64,000 bases of DNA from Roseibacillus persicicus (lineage in GTDB: Bacteria; Verrucomicrobiota; Verrucomicrobiia; Verrucomicrobiales; Akkermansiaceae), in NCBI RefSeq assembly GCF_014651675.1, contig NZ_BMXI01000016.1:1-64000 (forward strand), given 5' to 3'. Each line of letters opens with the position of its first letter. Position 1 is the first letter of the stretch. Positions 1 through 11,000 of the stretch are shown one piece after another. The notes under the pieces were generated by a model that saw only the letters and a program-made list of their open reading frames with translations, did no database searches and was not told the origin of the DNA. Position numbers and translations under genes: made by a program.

Positions 1-99
1 CTCAATATGGATACGGGAACAGTGAAGAGTCTTCCAAAAAAACGTTTCCAAGCACTGATGAACCAAAGCTACCGTGAACGTATTCTTTCCCTAGCTTGA
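1..99 (+). CDS. 3' end of an unidentified gene (partial)
   Basis: An open frame enters at the left window edge and ends at a TGA at 97-99, giving 32 residues rich in Lys, Arg and Gln. Its last 9 bases overlap the end of the convergent gene on the other strand. With so few residues no family can be recognised. It could also be a chance open frame, because 96 bases without a stop is not strong evidence. Confidence 0.35.
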   Translation, partial: LNMDTGTVKSLPKKRFQALMNQSYRERILSLA

Positions 100-447
100 T
101 CGCCCTGTTTCAATGACAAGGTTGGAATATTCGGAACCTAATTGCCCTACGGCCTCGGCTAAAACATCACAGAGTTCGCTCGGGATCGAAAAGAAACCCA
201 TTTCCTCCTCGGACAGCTCTAACAAGTTAACGGCATCCAATTGAGATTTTCCGTTCAACCTTTGGCTCTTTGTAGGCAGACGGGATTCCTCCGCTGGGTC
301 AAAAGGCCCTCCGCCATTCTTAGCGCCAGACTCGTTACTTCCCTTCTCCAATAGACGAGAACCAGATTGATTTTCATTCCAAAGCCAAAAGGCCGCCAGC
401 ATTAGAAAAATCGCGAGAAGAGAGAAGAGTATTCGCGACGATCTCAT
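91..447 (-). CDS. Small membrane-anchored hypothetical protein
   Basis: This encodes 118 residues from an ATG at 447. Residues 7-23 form one hydrophobic segment after MRSSR, so the protein is probably anchored in the inner membrane or exported with the rest outside. Residues 25-70 are polar and low in complexity, followed by a short acidic stretch. There are no Cys pairs or catalytic motifs, and I do not recognise the family. It lies 52 bp downstream of the sulfatase gene on the same strand, so co-transcription is possible. It could be a lineage-specific surface protein. Confidence 0.5.
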   Translation of the reverse strand: MRSSRILFSLLAIFLMLAAFWLWNENQSGSRLLEKGSNESGAKNGGGPFDPAEESRLPTKSQRLNGKSQLDAVNLLELSEEEMGFFSIPSELCDVLAEAVGQLGSEYSNLVIETGRSS

Positions 448-499
448 TGCATTCTAGAAGTGTATAGATGCCTTTTCGGCTATAGAGAGTCAATCGCCT

Positions 500-1957
500 C
501 TACTTTTTGGGCTTCGCTTTCTTGGCCTCAGCTTTGGGAGCCTCCCACACGTGCGAGTCAGCCACGAGGGCGGTGTATTCCTTCTCGACCAAAGTCTTCA
601 ATTCCGCCAATTTCTCCGGCTTTTCGCCTGACAAGTCATTAGCCTCGTGCACGTCGGAGGTGAGGTTGAAGAGCTGGAAATCGGAAAGCGTCGCGCTCTT
701 CACTTTCTCGGCAATCTTCTCGTTGACCGAGTTGTAGCGCGGCAGGTTCAGCTTGGCCATGAGCTTCCAATCGCCATGGCGCATCGCCACCCGGCGCTCG
801 TTGAGGGCATTGTAGAAAACCCACAGCAGAGGCTTTTCCCGCTCTAAAGTTCCGCCGCCGAGATAGGGCAAGAGACTGGTGCCATCGAGGGCTCGGTTGC
901 GGGGAACCTCGGCGCCGGCCAACTCCAAAAAGGTCGGGAAAAAGTCGAGACTGGAGAATGCTGCTTTTTCGGTCTGCTTGGGCGCAATCACTCCCGGCCA
1001 AGACATAATACCCGGCACGCGGAATCCAGCCTCGGTGGTCCAAAGCTTCATCCCCCGCAGCGGCGCGGCCGAACCAAAGGAATTCTTGGCCCGCTGGTAG
1101 CGAAGAAGAGTCTCGGGCCCGTTGTCCGAACTGAAAATCACGAGCGTATCATCGGTCAACCCCATCTCCGCCAGCCTCGCCTGCAGCCGTCCCACCGCCG
1201 CGTCCACATTGGCCACATTGGCAAAGTAGAGGGCCTCCTCTTCCTGACGAGCGTCCTCGCGGTAGTCCTTCACCAGACTCTCGGGCGAAGCGATGGGCTC
1301 GTGGGGTTCATGAAAGGCGAGATAGAGAAAGAAGGGCTGCTCGGCATCCGCCTTTTGCTGCTTCTCAATCCAGCCCAAGGCCTCGTCGGTCGCGATTTGG
1401 CAAGAATACCCTTCCAGGGCTCCTACTTCCTCGCCATTGCGCACGTAGTTTCTTGGGTTGGCATGTGAAGGACTGGCATTATTCTGAGTCGCGAACCAGT
1501 GGTCGAAACCGGCGGCATCGGGTTGGGGCTGGGCATCGTTGTTGAACTTGCCGTTGCAGTGCCACTTCCCTGAGAGACAAGTCGCGTAACCTGCCTTTTT
1601 CAGCAGTTGGGGAAAGGTCACCTCGGAGGCACGCAGATAGATGTCCTTGTTTCCAGGAATGAAATCGTAAACACCGGCACGGTTCGGATTACGCCCCGTC
1701 ATCAGTCCCACCCGCGAAGGAGAACACACGGGCGCGGCAGAATAAAAGTCGGTGAAGCGAATCCCGCTCTCCGCCAGAGCATTGAGATGGGGAGTCTTGA
1801 TATGAGGATGCCCGTAGCACTCCAGATCACCGTAACCCAAATCATCACAGAGAATCACCACGATGTTGGGGCGCTTGCCTTCCAGTGCCCCTCCCTCTTG
1901 GCCGTGGGCTAAAGTGGAAAGAAGGGCGAATAAGAAGAGAAATAGGCGGCTGCTCAT
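500..1957 (-). CDS. Secreted sulfatase (arylsulfatase family)
   Basis: A 485-residue alkaline-phosphatase-superfamily sulfatase that hydrolyses sulfate esters, probably on polysaccharides outside the cytoplasm. A signal peptide covers about residues 1-19, ending near AHG. The formylglycine motif is C78-S-P-S-R82, followed by GLMTGR, and the metal-binding pair D38-D39 lies in VILCDDLGYGD. FSSDNGPE near residue 275 supplies further metal ligands. The C-terminus is a Lys/Ala-rich tail (KAEAKKAKPKK), unusual but seen in exported proteins. Cys-type sulfatases need a formylglycine-generating enzyme, which is not in this window. Substrate specificity cannot be read from the sequence. Confidence 0.93.
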   Translation of the reverse strand: MSSRLFLFLFALLSTLAHGQEGGALEGKRPNIVVILCDDLGYGDLECYGHPHIKTPHLNALAESGIRFTDFYSAAPVCSPSRVGLMTGRNPNRAGVYDFIPGNKDIYLRASEVTFPQLLKKAGYATCLSGKWHCNGKFNNDAQPQPDAAGFDHWFATQNNASPSHANPRNYVRNGEEVGALEGYSCQIATDEALGWIEKQQKADAEQPFFLYLAFHEPHEPIASPESLVKDYREDARQEEEALYFANVANVDAAVGRLQARLAEMGLTDDTLVIFSSDNGPETLLRYQRAKNSFGSAAPLRGMKLWTTEAGFRVPGIMSWPGVIAPKQTEKAAFSSLDFFPTFLELAGAEVPRNRALDGTSLLPYLGGGTLEREKPLLWVFYNALNERRVAMRHGDWKLMAKLNLPRYNSVNEKIAEKVKSATLSDFQLFNLTSDVHEANDLSGEKPEKLAELKTLVEKEYTALVADSHVWEAPKAEAKKAKPKK

Positions 1958-2078
1958 AGGGAGGGTGTCGATTAGAAGACCTTTTCCAAACGAGACCGAG
2001 CAAAAACTCTTTCAGTTCTTGTCCCTGATTGGCGAACTCTTGTCTCTTTGAGCCAACCAGCAACCGGCGCCGAGAATT

Positions 2079-2885
2079 CTACAAAGCGACCACGCCGACC
2101 TTCAGCTTCTTGGCCAATTCCGCCGCTTCCTCCCAACCGAGAACGAGGGTCTTTTTCGCCTCAATGGCGATGGCACCCACCCCGGCCTCCGCACAATTGC
2201 GGATGGTATCGGGACCAATCACCGGCACATCGAAGCGCATGTCCTGATTGGGTTTGGAAACCTTGGCGAGGATCACCTTCTTGCCTTTTCCCAAAGCCCC
2301 ACCACGGCGAACGCACTCATTGGTTCCCTCAAAGGCCTCCACCGCCAGCACCGTGCCCTCGCGAACCACCACGCTCTGCCCGATGTCGAGCCGGCTGGTT
2401 TCCTTGGCGATGCCGAAACCATAGCGCGCGGCTTCCAACTCCTCCTCGGACAAAGCGCGCCCCAAGACCGGGCCTTCGGGCGGAAGCAAGTGATCGAGAA
2501 AAGTCGTCGCAGGTAGCACGGTGATGCCGTCCTTGGCGAACTCGTCCGCCAAAGCGCCGAAGAGGGTCTCGGCGTTGCGCTGCTTCAGCTTGGCCATCGC
2601 CATCGTGATGCGGAGGTCGGGACGAAACTCGAAGAGGTTCTTGGGGGTGATCTGGCCGACCATCACGATCTCGCTGACCCCCTCCTTTTTGAAAAACTTG
2701 ATGATCTTGCCCAGCTGACCCACGCGACACCAATCGAGGGTATCGACGGAATCAGCCAAGGCCGGATCCGTTTCTCCGGTGAAGGCCATGGTCACCAGCC
2801 GCATCGGTTCCTCCTGCCGCCTCGCCCCATCCACAAAGGCGGTCGGATAGAGTCCCTTCCCTGCCAGCATTCCAATCGTCCTCAC
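2079..2885 (-). CDS. lpxI: UDP-2,3-diacylglucosamine pyrophosphatase LpxI
   Basis: LpxI cleaves UDP-2,3-diacylglucosamine to lipid X and UMP in lipid A synthesis. It substitutes for LpxH in many non-enteric Gram-negatives. The N-terminus reads TIGMLAGKGLYP, matching the family's opening glycine-rich motif, and the body fits the LpxI (DUF1009) family, with conserved stretches such as VGQITPKNLF and KVSKPNQDMRFDVPVIGP. I place the start at a GTG at 2885 (268 residues), the usual family length. An upstream ATG at 2927 would add 14 residues, but they resemble no family N-terminus and would overlap the floA leader. The product indicates a lipid A-containing outer membrane. Confidence 0.9.
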   Translation of the reverse strand: MRTIGMLAGKGLYPTAFVDGARRQEEPMRLVTMAFTGETDPALADSVDTLDWCRVGQLGKIIKFFKKEGVSEIVMVGQITPKNLFEFRPDLRITMAMAKLKQRNAETLFGALADEFAKDGITVLPATTFLDHLLPPEGPVLGRALSEEELEAARYGFGIAKETSRLDIGQSVVVREGTVLAVEAFEGTNECVRRGGALGKGKKVILAKVSKPNQDMRFDVPVIGPDTIRNCAEAGVGAIAIEAKKTLVLGWEEAAELAKKLKVGVVAL

Positions 2886-2984
2886 GCCGCCCAGTGAACC
2901 CGACTTCGAGCCATGTCGCAAAACCAATTGCCCGAGTTGACGGATTTCGTTGCAAGCAGCCCGACAAGGGATAAGCTCTGCAAT

Positions 2985-3974
2985 ATGGAAATCATTTTCT
3001 TAGCAGTCGCTGGAGTAGTCGGTCTCGTCTTCCTCCTCTTGATGATTAACTTCTTCAATCTCTGGTTGCAGGCCCGGGTCTCGGGAGCTCCGGTCGGCTT
3101 CTTCAACCTCCTCTTCATGCGTTTACGAAAGGTGCCCCCCGCCCTGATCGTGAACAACCGTATTACCGCCTCGAAGGCCAACATCGAGATTTCCACCGAT
3201 GACCTCGAGGCCCACTACCTGTCCGGTGGTGATGTCACCAACGTGGTGCTGGCTCTCGTCGCGGCAGACAAGGCGGGCATCCCTCTCCCGTTCAACCGCG
3301 CCTGCGCCATCGACCTCGCCACCAAGGACACCGGTAAGACCGTCTTGGAAGCGGTGCGCACCTCGATCAACCCGAAGGTGATCGAATGCCCGAATCCCAA
3401 CACCGGAATTTCCAAGATCACCGCGGTGGCCAAAGATGGTATCGCGGTCAATGTCCGTGCCCGTGTCACCGTCCGCACCAACTTGGAGCGCTTCGTCGGT
3501 GGTGCGACTGAAGAGACCGTGATTGCCCGCGTCGGTGAAGGCATCGTGACCTCGGTAGGTTCGGCCAATTCCTACAAAGAGGTGCTCGAGAATCCCGATT
3601 CCATCTCCCGCCTCGTTTTGCAAAAAGGCGTCGACTCCGGAACTTCCTTCGAAATCCTTTCCATTGATGTCGCGGATGTTGATGTTGCCGACAACATCGG
3701 TGCCCGTCTCCAAGCCGAACAAGCCGAAGCAGACAAACAAGTCGCGCAGGCCAAGGCCGAGATGCGTCGCGCCGCGGCCGTCGCCAGCGAGCAGGAAATG
3801 TCCGCCCGCACCCAGGAGATGCGCGCCAAGGTTGTAGAGGCCGAAGCCGACATCCCCAAAGCCATTGCCGAGGCCTTCCGCAGCGGTAATCTGGGCATCA
3901 TGGACTACGTGAAGTATCAGAATGTGAATGCGGATACCGACATGCGGAACTCCATCGCGGGCGAGCAGTCCTAA
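2985..3974 (+). CDS. floA: Flotillin-like protein FloA
   Basis: A 329-residue membrane scaffold protein of the FloA (YqfA) type, which organises functional membrane microdomains. An N-terminal hydrophobic hairpin spans about residues 3-27. The SPFH-like region follows ([19 protein letters not shown] onward), then an Ala/Glu/Gln-rich coiled region at about 240-300 ([17 protein letters not shown]), typical of flotillins. The ATG at 2985 gives the family N-terminus; longer in-frame extensions upstream lack it. The gene is divergent from lpxI and followed 29 bp later by a small membrane protein, a likely partner. Confidence 0.93.
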   Translation: MEIIFLAVAGVVGLVFLLLMINFFNLWLQARVSGAPVGFFNLLFMRLRKVPPALIVNNRITASKANIEISTDDLEAHYLSGGDVTNVVLALVAADKAGIPLPFNRACAIDLATKDTGKTVLEAVRTSINPKVIECPNPNTGISKITAVAKDGIAVNVRARVTVRTNLERFVGGATEETVIARVGEGIVTSVGSANSYKEVLENPDSISRLVLQKGVDSGTSFEILSIDVADVDVADNIGARLQAEQAEADKQVAQAKAEMRRAAAVASEQEMSARTQEMRAKVVEAEADIPKAIAEAFRSGNLGIMDYVKYQNVNADTDMRNSIAGEQS

Positions 3975-4003
3975 GCTCTAACAGCCCCCTTTCCCTCTTC
4001 CTT

Positions 4004-4573
4004 ATGGACGACTTTCCCTTCCAGCTCGTTGTAGTCATCGTCTTCATCGTCATCGGTGTGATTCGATGGTTCCTCGAGAACGTGCTGGGGCGAAAGCCCA
4101 GCCAACAGCAGCCAGAGCATTGGGAGGAGTATAACTACGACGAGCGCGCGGACACCGTGCAGCCCCGCTCCAACAGCCTGGAAGACCTCTATGAAGAGGC
4201 TCGGCGGGAGATTCTGGATCGGCAAAACCGCAACAATCCTGAACCCGAGGTGGTTCAGGAAAAATTGAATCGCACCCCTCCCCCACTCCCACCGGTTCCC
4301 GGGAAGGCACGCATCAACCGCCCGGTTCCCGCGCAAACTTCGTCGCAAAAAGCGCAAAGTTCTTTTCAAGCGACCGCGCAGAAATCCCTCAAGCGAACCG
4401 TTCTCACCGACGCGCAGAAGAAAGCCGCCTCGGACTTTCAACAACTGGGCAAGAAAGCGAAGCGAGCCACTCGTCAGAAATCACGGGTGAAGGAAATCCT
4501 TTCCACTCCCTCCTCAGCAAGAGACGCCATCGTGCTGGCTGAAATCCTGGGCAAGCCAAAAGGACTGCGCTAG
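4004..4573 (+). CDS. Single-pass membrane protein downstream of floA
   Basis: This encodes 189 residues with one transmembrane helix at about 7-23 (FQLVVVIVFIVIGVIRWFL). A polar cytoplasmic tail rich in Gln, Pro, Lys and Arg follows. A basic C-terminal third (KKAKRATRQKSRVKEIL) ends in SSARDAIVLAEILGKPKGLR, a short helix often seen at the end of small Verrucomicrobia and Planctomycetes membrane proteins. It lies 29 bp after floA and is probably co-transcribed with it. I do not recognise a named family. The stop codon overlaps the left end of the palindromic element that follows. Confidence 0.7.
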   Translation: MDDFPFQLVVVIVFIVIGVIRWFLENVLGRKPSQQQPEHWEEYNYDERADTVQPRSNSLEDLYEEARREILDRQNRNNPEPEVVQEKLNRTPPPLPPVPGKARINRPVPAQTSSQKAQSSFQATAQKSLKRTVLTDAQKKAASDFQQLGKKAKRATRQKSRVKEILSTPSSARDAIVLAEILGKPKGLR

Positions 4574-4785
4574 TGTCCTGCGCGCTAAGGTCGTTGCAGA
4601 AATCCGAAGGGGATTTTTTTTCAAGGGCAAGGCGTGAAGAAGGAGTGAATTGGAATTCATGACTGACGAACAACGCAGCCATTGGAAAAAAGACCCGAGA
4701 TACCGCAAAATTTCGACACCGAAGGTACTGTCTCATTTAGGAATACGAAGATTGAGTTCTGTAACGAACTTAGCGTGCAGAACAC
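4573..4785. repeat. 213-bp palindromic element with 29-bp terminal inverted repeats
   Basis: The arms at 4573-4601 and 4757-4785 are inverted copies that match at 25 of 29 positions. The core contains CGCTAAG and its complement CTTAGCG. The 155-bp interior holds no convincing gene; short open frames exist but have no coding features. The left end overlaps the last base of the upstream gene's TAG stop. Size, terminal repeats and lack of cargo fit a MITE-like non-autonomous element. It is of a different family from the arms around the nuo genes. Confidence 0.7.
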
Positions 4786-5005
4786 GAGTGCACCGTTCCG
4801 GAAAAGGCCCCACGTTGGAGATGCGGGGCTTTTCTCATCATCTCAGGAAAGGGCGAAATCCCCTTACTCCCCATGCGGACAGCACGGGCACTAGAGCGAG
4901 GCCTCTCTCCGGAGAGAAACTGATAGCAACTGCCTTTCGTGACTAGGAGGAGCGGTGACAGGCCTCGTGATTTCGAACTCTCGATTCACAAGAAGCTCTT
5001 CACCC
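4786..5005. other. Intergenic region between convergent genes
   Basis: Apart from the terminator-like hairpin at 4802-4833, I see nothing supportable in these 220 bases. There is no open frame with coding character and no further long inverted repeat. Confidence 0.5.
4802..4833. terminator. Terminator-like hairpin between convergent genes
   Basis: AAAAGGCCCC and GGGGCTTTT flank a 13-nt loop, giving a GC-rich stem with one bulged G and A/T runs on both sides. It lies between genes that converge, so it could end transcription from both directions. Confidence 0.5.
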
Positions 5006-8000
5006 TCACTCGACTGCCACGACACGATAGAAACGCTTGGTCTCTTCATTCGCAGTGCTGTCGGTTGTGGTTGCACTCCCATCAACCAAAGTCATCACTT
5101 CCAAGTCGGTCCAGCCCTCATTCGTCAGGTCCGCAGACCACTGCAACTGCCAGCTCGAATCTCCCGCCCCGATCAACTGCAGCTCGGGAGCCCCATTTTC
5201 GTCGAATCCTGTTAGGGCTAGAGTCACAGTCTGGCTCCCAACGGTTGTAACGCCATCATAGGTAAAATCGCCATTACCCAGTCCAAACCCGGCGAGCGAA
5301 TTCCCGGCCGCATCGAGAATGGAATCATCGTCAACGAGCCCGAAGCTTGTGGGCACCCCATTCACTTTGACTTTCCAACTATTGCCAATCCGCGTGGTGG
5401 ACAGAATCTCGAGAACTCCAATCTCATCCACCGCCATGAAATCCTCGGCCCGAACGCCCGCAACCGCTTCGTCGAAGTTGACCACATAGGTCGTCACCAC
5501 CCCATTGCTTTCCGACAGATCGAGCGCGATGCTCTGGACTTCAGCAGGATCCGTATCACCCACATACTCATAGACTGCGATGAAGCGCTTGTTCTGATTA
5601 TTATCTACCAACAGAGTCCGGCTCGCCTCGTCCCCATTCGTCGAAGACCCCGCCAGATAGTCGCCGAGTGCATTGTTATAAATGGCATTCTGACCAAAAG
5701 CGTTGAGGTATGACTCCCCCTGTTGGCGAATACGGCCTCCGGTCTGCGAAATCCAGTGCGAGAACCGGAAACCATTGGGCTGGGCATCGCCCGCCGTGAG
5801 CACATCTCCATAAAACTCTTGGGGACGAATTTCAAAGGAACCCGGGGTGAAGGAACGGGTAATGGAACCAATTCCATCGCGACGGCCCCACTCTTCATTC
5901 GGCGCCTGGCCATTCGCGAGGTCGAAACGGAAGCGAGGCAAAATATCCAACGGATTGCCATCAGGATCTTGCACTCGAATCTCAGTCTCTTCGGTTCCAG
6001 TAGACTCATAGAAATCAATTCCAGCGCACAAGTTCAGACTTTCGATAACGACCCCGACATCGCCAACCGGTGCCCCGGACCATTCCGGCTCGGGGGTCAA
6101 GACCTTCACCACCAGATCGGCTGCAGCTCCCGGACGGGAAAACCTCTGAATACTCAAGTCGCCATCGTCTCCAAGAAAGGTAGTGAGAAGCGATTCACTG
6201 GCATAACTCAAATCAAAAGAAGACACATTAGCAACCGGCAGATTGTCCTCTGTCAGATCAACGGTGAACTTCCAGCGAATCGGATTTTCAGTCTCGCTCC
6301 CACTGGTGTAGTGATTGAAGAGATAGCGCTGACCTTCGCGGGTAATCACTGAACGACCGGAATGAACCACTTGAATCTCGACCTTCGAACCGGCAGTCAA
6401 CCCAATCGCTGCCGCAGTGGTCGGTTGACCGTCCAGAGTCAGGGAAAAGCTCACGTTGTCTAACACCAAGCTGCGAATCCTTTGCATTTCTTTGCCAACA
6501 TCCAGCTTGCCTGATTTCTCCAAATTGACTGTCACTTGGCCTAGGCTGCCATTGAGCATTTCCAATTCCCGCTCATCAAAAACAAGAGGATCACAATTCT
6601 GCTCAAATTCGCTCGTATCGTAATTGTCGACAATGCGAGTCGAAATCTTCGACAGCTCGTCTCTAAAAATACTAGCGAGGGCCCTGAATCCATCCGCATT
6701 GATAATATGGGGAGCTGCGGTAGCAGTGGGAACGACACTTTCCAAGTTTCCATTACTGTTAGTGAAGGTAACCAAGTCTTGGGGAGCCTGAATAATGGCC
6801 TCCACTTTCTCAAAAACATCCACGGCATCGAAGGCTGCGCCTGAGCCCTGTCGATAAGACTCCACTAGGCGATATTCGTATGCCTTGGCGAGGAGATAGA
6901 ATTGCTTTCGCAAGCGGTCCTTCGCCCGCCGCTCCATCTCACGAACCACTGAGAGAGCTTGCGGGTCAAGCACGCCTTGGAAGTCCGTCGCGCTGCGATC
7001 CAATCTCTCGATCGCAATGGCATTCTTCATGACCAAAGCCGGAATTTCCCTCACTTGGTTCTGGGCCGAAAGCAATCGAGCGGCAAAGGCCTCCTTGCGC
7101 CTCATCAGTTCGCTGATCGAGTCCACCATCGAGACAAACTGAGGGTCCGTGGCCTTTACTTGTTCCAGCATTGCCGCAATTTCGTCTGCTGGAGCCTCAT
7201 AAGTCCCCAAGAAAAGCTGGAGTTCCTTGACCCCCAAATAGTCATCCGAGGTTTCAGCATTTCCATCATCATAACCTTGGTCCAGATAGCCCAACTTTTG
7301 CTCAAGGTCGTTCGCCTGTGCATTGTAAGCCTCCTGCTTCGTCGTCGATTGCAGCGAAGGAGCCTCCACGGACTCTTCCAAGTCTTTGGCACTCTTTCTG
7401 AGGTCGGCCACTTGATAGCTTCCGACAATCGAGGCCCCGTCCAGAATAGTCTCCAGCGAATCCTGCTCATCGACGCGAGAGACCAGATCGAGCCCGCCCC
7501 CCGCAGCAGCCAAGGCCGGTTGCCCGACCGGCACAACTTGCATCACCGCACCCAATGTGCGCGCGGTCTTTTTCCAAGCCTCCTTGCGATCTTCCTCTTC
7601 TTGGAGATCTTCCGCCCGTTCCAAAAGCCTAGCCTCCAATTCCTGCAAGCGCTCGGTTTGCCTCTCAATCAGATCATTCAGCTCGCTCTCTTCCAACTGA
7701 AGCTCGTAGATTTCACCGCTAGTCTCGCCAGTGCGATTCTGTCCTAACAGGAAGTCCATCTGCGCATTCAAGAGCCCATTTTCCGCCGTCAGCTGAGCCT
7801 CAGCCTCGCTCAGAGCAGCGGTCTGCTCTTCGATGAAATCAGAACTCCGATTGATCCAGTAGCTTACATACAAAGCCTCGATCGCATTGTCGATGAAGGC
7901 GTCAGTGAGGAGAAAGTTGGTTTCCAGAGAGAGAAGAGGGACCCAGCCCGCGGGATTTCCATAATAGTCCAACTTGTCTGACAAACGGGCCAAGTGACGA

Positions 8001-11000
8001 TCCACATCAGCCTCCAATTCTGCAAATTCCAGTCTCGCGTCCAAAGTATCTGGAAAGAAATCCAACGAAGGATCGACCGGACATCCCACTTCGTCCGGGT
8101 AGTTGGCGTCATCAGGCAGATGGGAAAAATCACCCAACTGGGAAAGATAGCGTTTGTAGGCAAGAAACTCGCTCTCCGCTTCGGTGAGAAAGCCTAAGAA
8201 ATAGAGATCTTTGGCATAGGCCAGAGCAGAACGAACCGCGATCGGATGTAGCCATGAGTAACCCCGAAACTCCTCCGAAATCCGATCTTCGCATTCACTC
8301 AATACAACCGGCACCGTGGCTCCTTCGCTAGCGCCATTTCCTCCCAGAAGTTTCGCAAAGAGCGCCATCCCCTCGAATGGAGTTTTCAGCATGCCAGCCG
8401 CCCCACCGGAGCCGTTGGTTGAATCTCCACCATTGAGCACAAATCGAGGATGGTCCGAGGGAACTCCCTCAATCGCCAAAGCGTGAATGGTCACATCTCC
8501 CGCATCCAAACGGCTCCCTGGAGAATCCGCCAAAGGAGTGGTAATCAGTTGCCCCTGCTCGGTAGGAAAATTCACCGTTTTGGCATAAATTGTCACCTTC
8601 GTCCCAGGAACATGAAGCGCGGACTCGAAGGTCACCGTCTCAGCATAAATCCGCAACTCTTCAATGGCAGTTGGCCCCACCCAGGAGAGATTACCACTGC
8701 CGTCATCCTGTTGATAATAACCAACGGCCTCAAAGAACCGTCCCTCATCGAGACCATCCTCCGTCTGGCGAAACAGGATCTCCTTTCCCGACATCGTTAC
8801 GATTCGGGTATTCGTTGATTCAGAATTCAGATTCATCAAAGCCTCCCCCTTGGCCTTGTGAATCTGATTGTAGTTGGCCCCAGCGGGATCAGGGAGGCTT
8901 TCTGGCTGCGGCTGCAGAGCAAGAATCTCCAGCTCATTCGACAAGTCTGGCTCAGGACTAATCATCACGACCTGACTTTCGCCGCCATAAGAAAAACGAA
9001 CTTCAAACGGACTGCGATCTTCAATACTAGGCTCATAGTAAAACCAACCCGACCCGGTAATGAACAACGCCCCTTCCGGAGCACCAGAGACCAGTTCCAA
9101 ACTCGTGCCCGGAGCGAAGGTCATTCCCAGCACCTGACTTTCTCCTACCGTCTGGGGAGGGATGGCTCCGATCGTCGCGCTTGCAGCTTCGTCGAAGGTC
9201 ACCGTCACCGTAGTCGTGATTCCACCTGGCACGACATCGACCCGACTCCCGCGCGGTGGCAGCCATCCCGGCACGGTGGGAAAGGAAAGCTCATGAACGC
9301 CCAGAGGAACATTGGGGACAAGCTCTCCACTCTGGTAAACCCCTCCCTGCGAATCGACTTGCCAGCGAGCTCCCGCCGCGACCGCCTCAGCGGGCACGAT
9401 ATTGACCTCCAGCTCTCCAGTAGAAGTGAAGAGCAACCGGTCCCCGCTTTCCGGGTAACCGGGACTGATGAAGTCTTCCTCAACAGCATCCGGAATTACG
9501 GTCGCAACGGTGAAGCCGGGCGTCGTGAGATACTCCACCTCGAGAATCCCCAACTCCAAATCAGCACTCTCCTCGAGAAAAATCTGACCATTCTCAAAGC
9601 CCCAGGCGACAAAGCTCACTTCCGAAGGAATCAAGGTGGCATAGACCCCATGAGCTTCCAGATAGGGATGGATCGAAGAGCCCGCCCCTCCAAACGCCTC
9701 TTTAGTGGCCAATCCGCCATCAATCAAGCTTGAGAACCAGCCACTATCACCGGCCCCTAAGACCGGAGACTGCAGCTGATTGGCTGTGAGATTGATCAAG
9801 AAAATCCAATCATACCCCGGGTAGGACTCCCCCGCGAAAGTAGCAGATCGCATCACCGCGAGGACGGCATCCCCAGGGGCGCCGGAAACCACAGCCGAGA
9901 AATCCCCGGCGTTGAAGCCATTCAATAATCCACCCACTTCTGCCCCTCCCCGGAGGGAAGCCAAATACGGAGTCTCGGTCAAAACGTCCAAGTGAGGATT
10001 GGCCCCACTCAAACCTCCAAAGTCTTCAAACTTGCTCCCAAAATCGTAGCCAAAAAGCTCATTGGGACCGGACTCGGAAAAAATAATCCGACCTTCGGTA
10101 TCTAAGCTGGTTCCCCCCGTCACAATCAGAACAGCCCCGTCGGTATCGATGCGATGGCCCTCGAACTTGAAGGTTCCTCCCGAGCCTCCTCCACCTTCGC
10201 CACCATTGCCACCATCACCTCCAGCGCCACCCCTTCCGCCATCTCCCCCATCTCCCCCGTCGCCACCTGCACCACGACTAGGATTGATACCGCCAATTCC
10301 ATTCTCACCATCTACTCCCGACGCCCCCATGTGGATTGCTGTCGGTGCCTCTGAGGCGCCCCCTTCTCCCCCCGTTGCGACGAAGGTCCCCTTGGCCACC
10401 AGATAGCGATAAGCGGTCAAAGCGACTGCCCCTCCTCCGCCTCCACCTTGACCACCTGCAGTTCCAATCGCGCCCGCTCCGCCATCACCGCCTTTTCCGC
10501 CATCGCCGCCTGCTCCCCCTGATTCTCCATTTCCTGTATTCCGAAAGGCTTCTCCACCACCACCTCCTCCGCCGCCGCCAGCGCCGCCTGCTGCGCCACC
10601 TCCGCCACCAGCACCACCTCGCCCGCCCGAACCTCCGGCCCCGCCGGAAATCAAAAGTCCACTCCCAAGATTGCGACCGCCCCGGCCACGCCCCCCTCGC
10701 GGTCCATCCCCCCCTGCGGCTCCAACGCCGCCATCAAGGGTAGAGCCTCCGCCCCCATTGGAGCCATTGGCCCCAGCGGCGACAAAATTATAGTCCCCAC
10801 CATTGCCACCATTGCCTCCGGGTCCGTGGGCGCTGCTGCTGAAAAGAGCCCTCTCGCCGCGCCCGTAAACGAGAGTATCAGAGCTCCCGCCACCACCCGA
10901 GGCCCCAAAGCCCGGCAGTCCTGCCCCTCCTTCACTACCCCACTCACCCCATCCTCCATTCTGTGCTCCTCCATTGCTGATAGCGAGCTTGCCATCGTTG

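Noticed and set aside
10062-10743. Pro/Ser-rich plus-strand frames opposite the glycine-rich region
   Set aside because: They are reverse complements of GG-x codons in the giant gene, so they are shadows.
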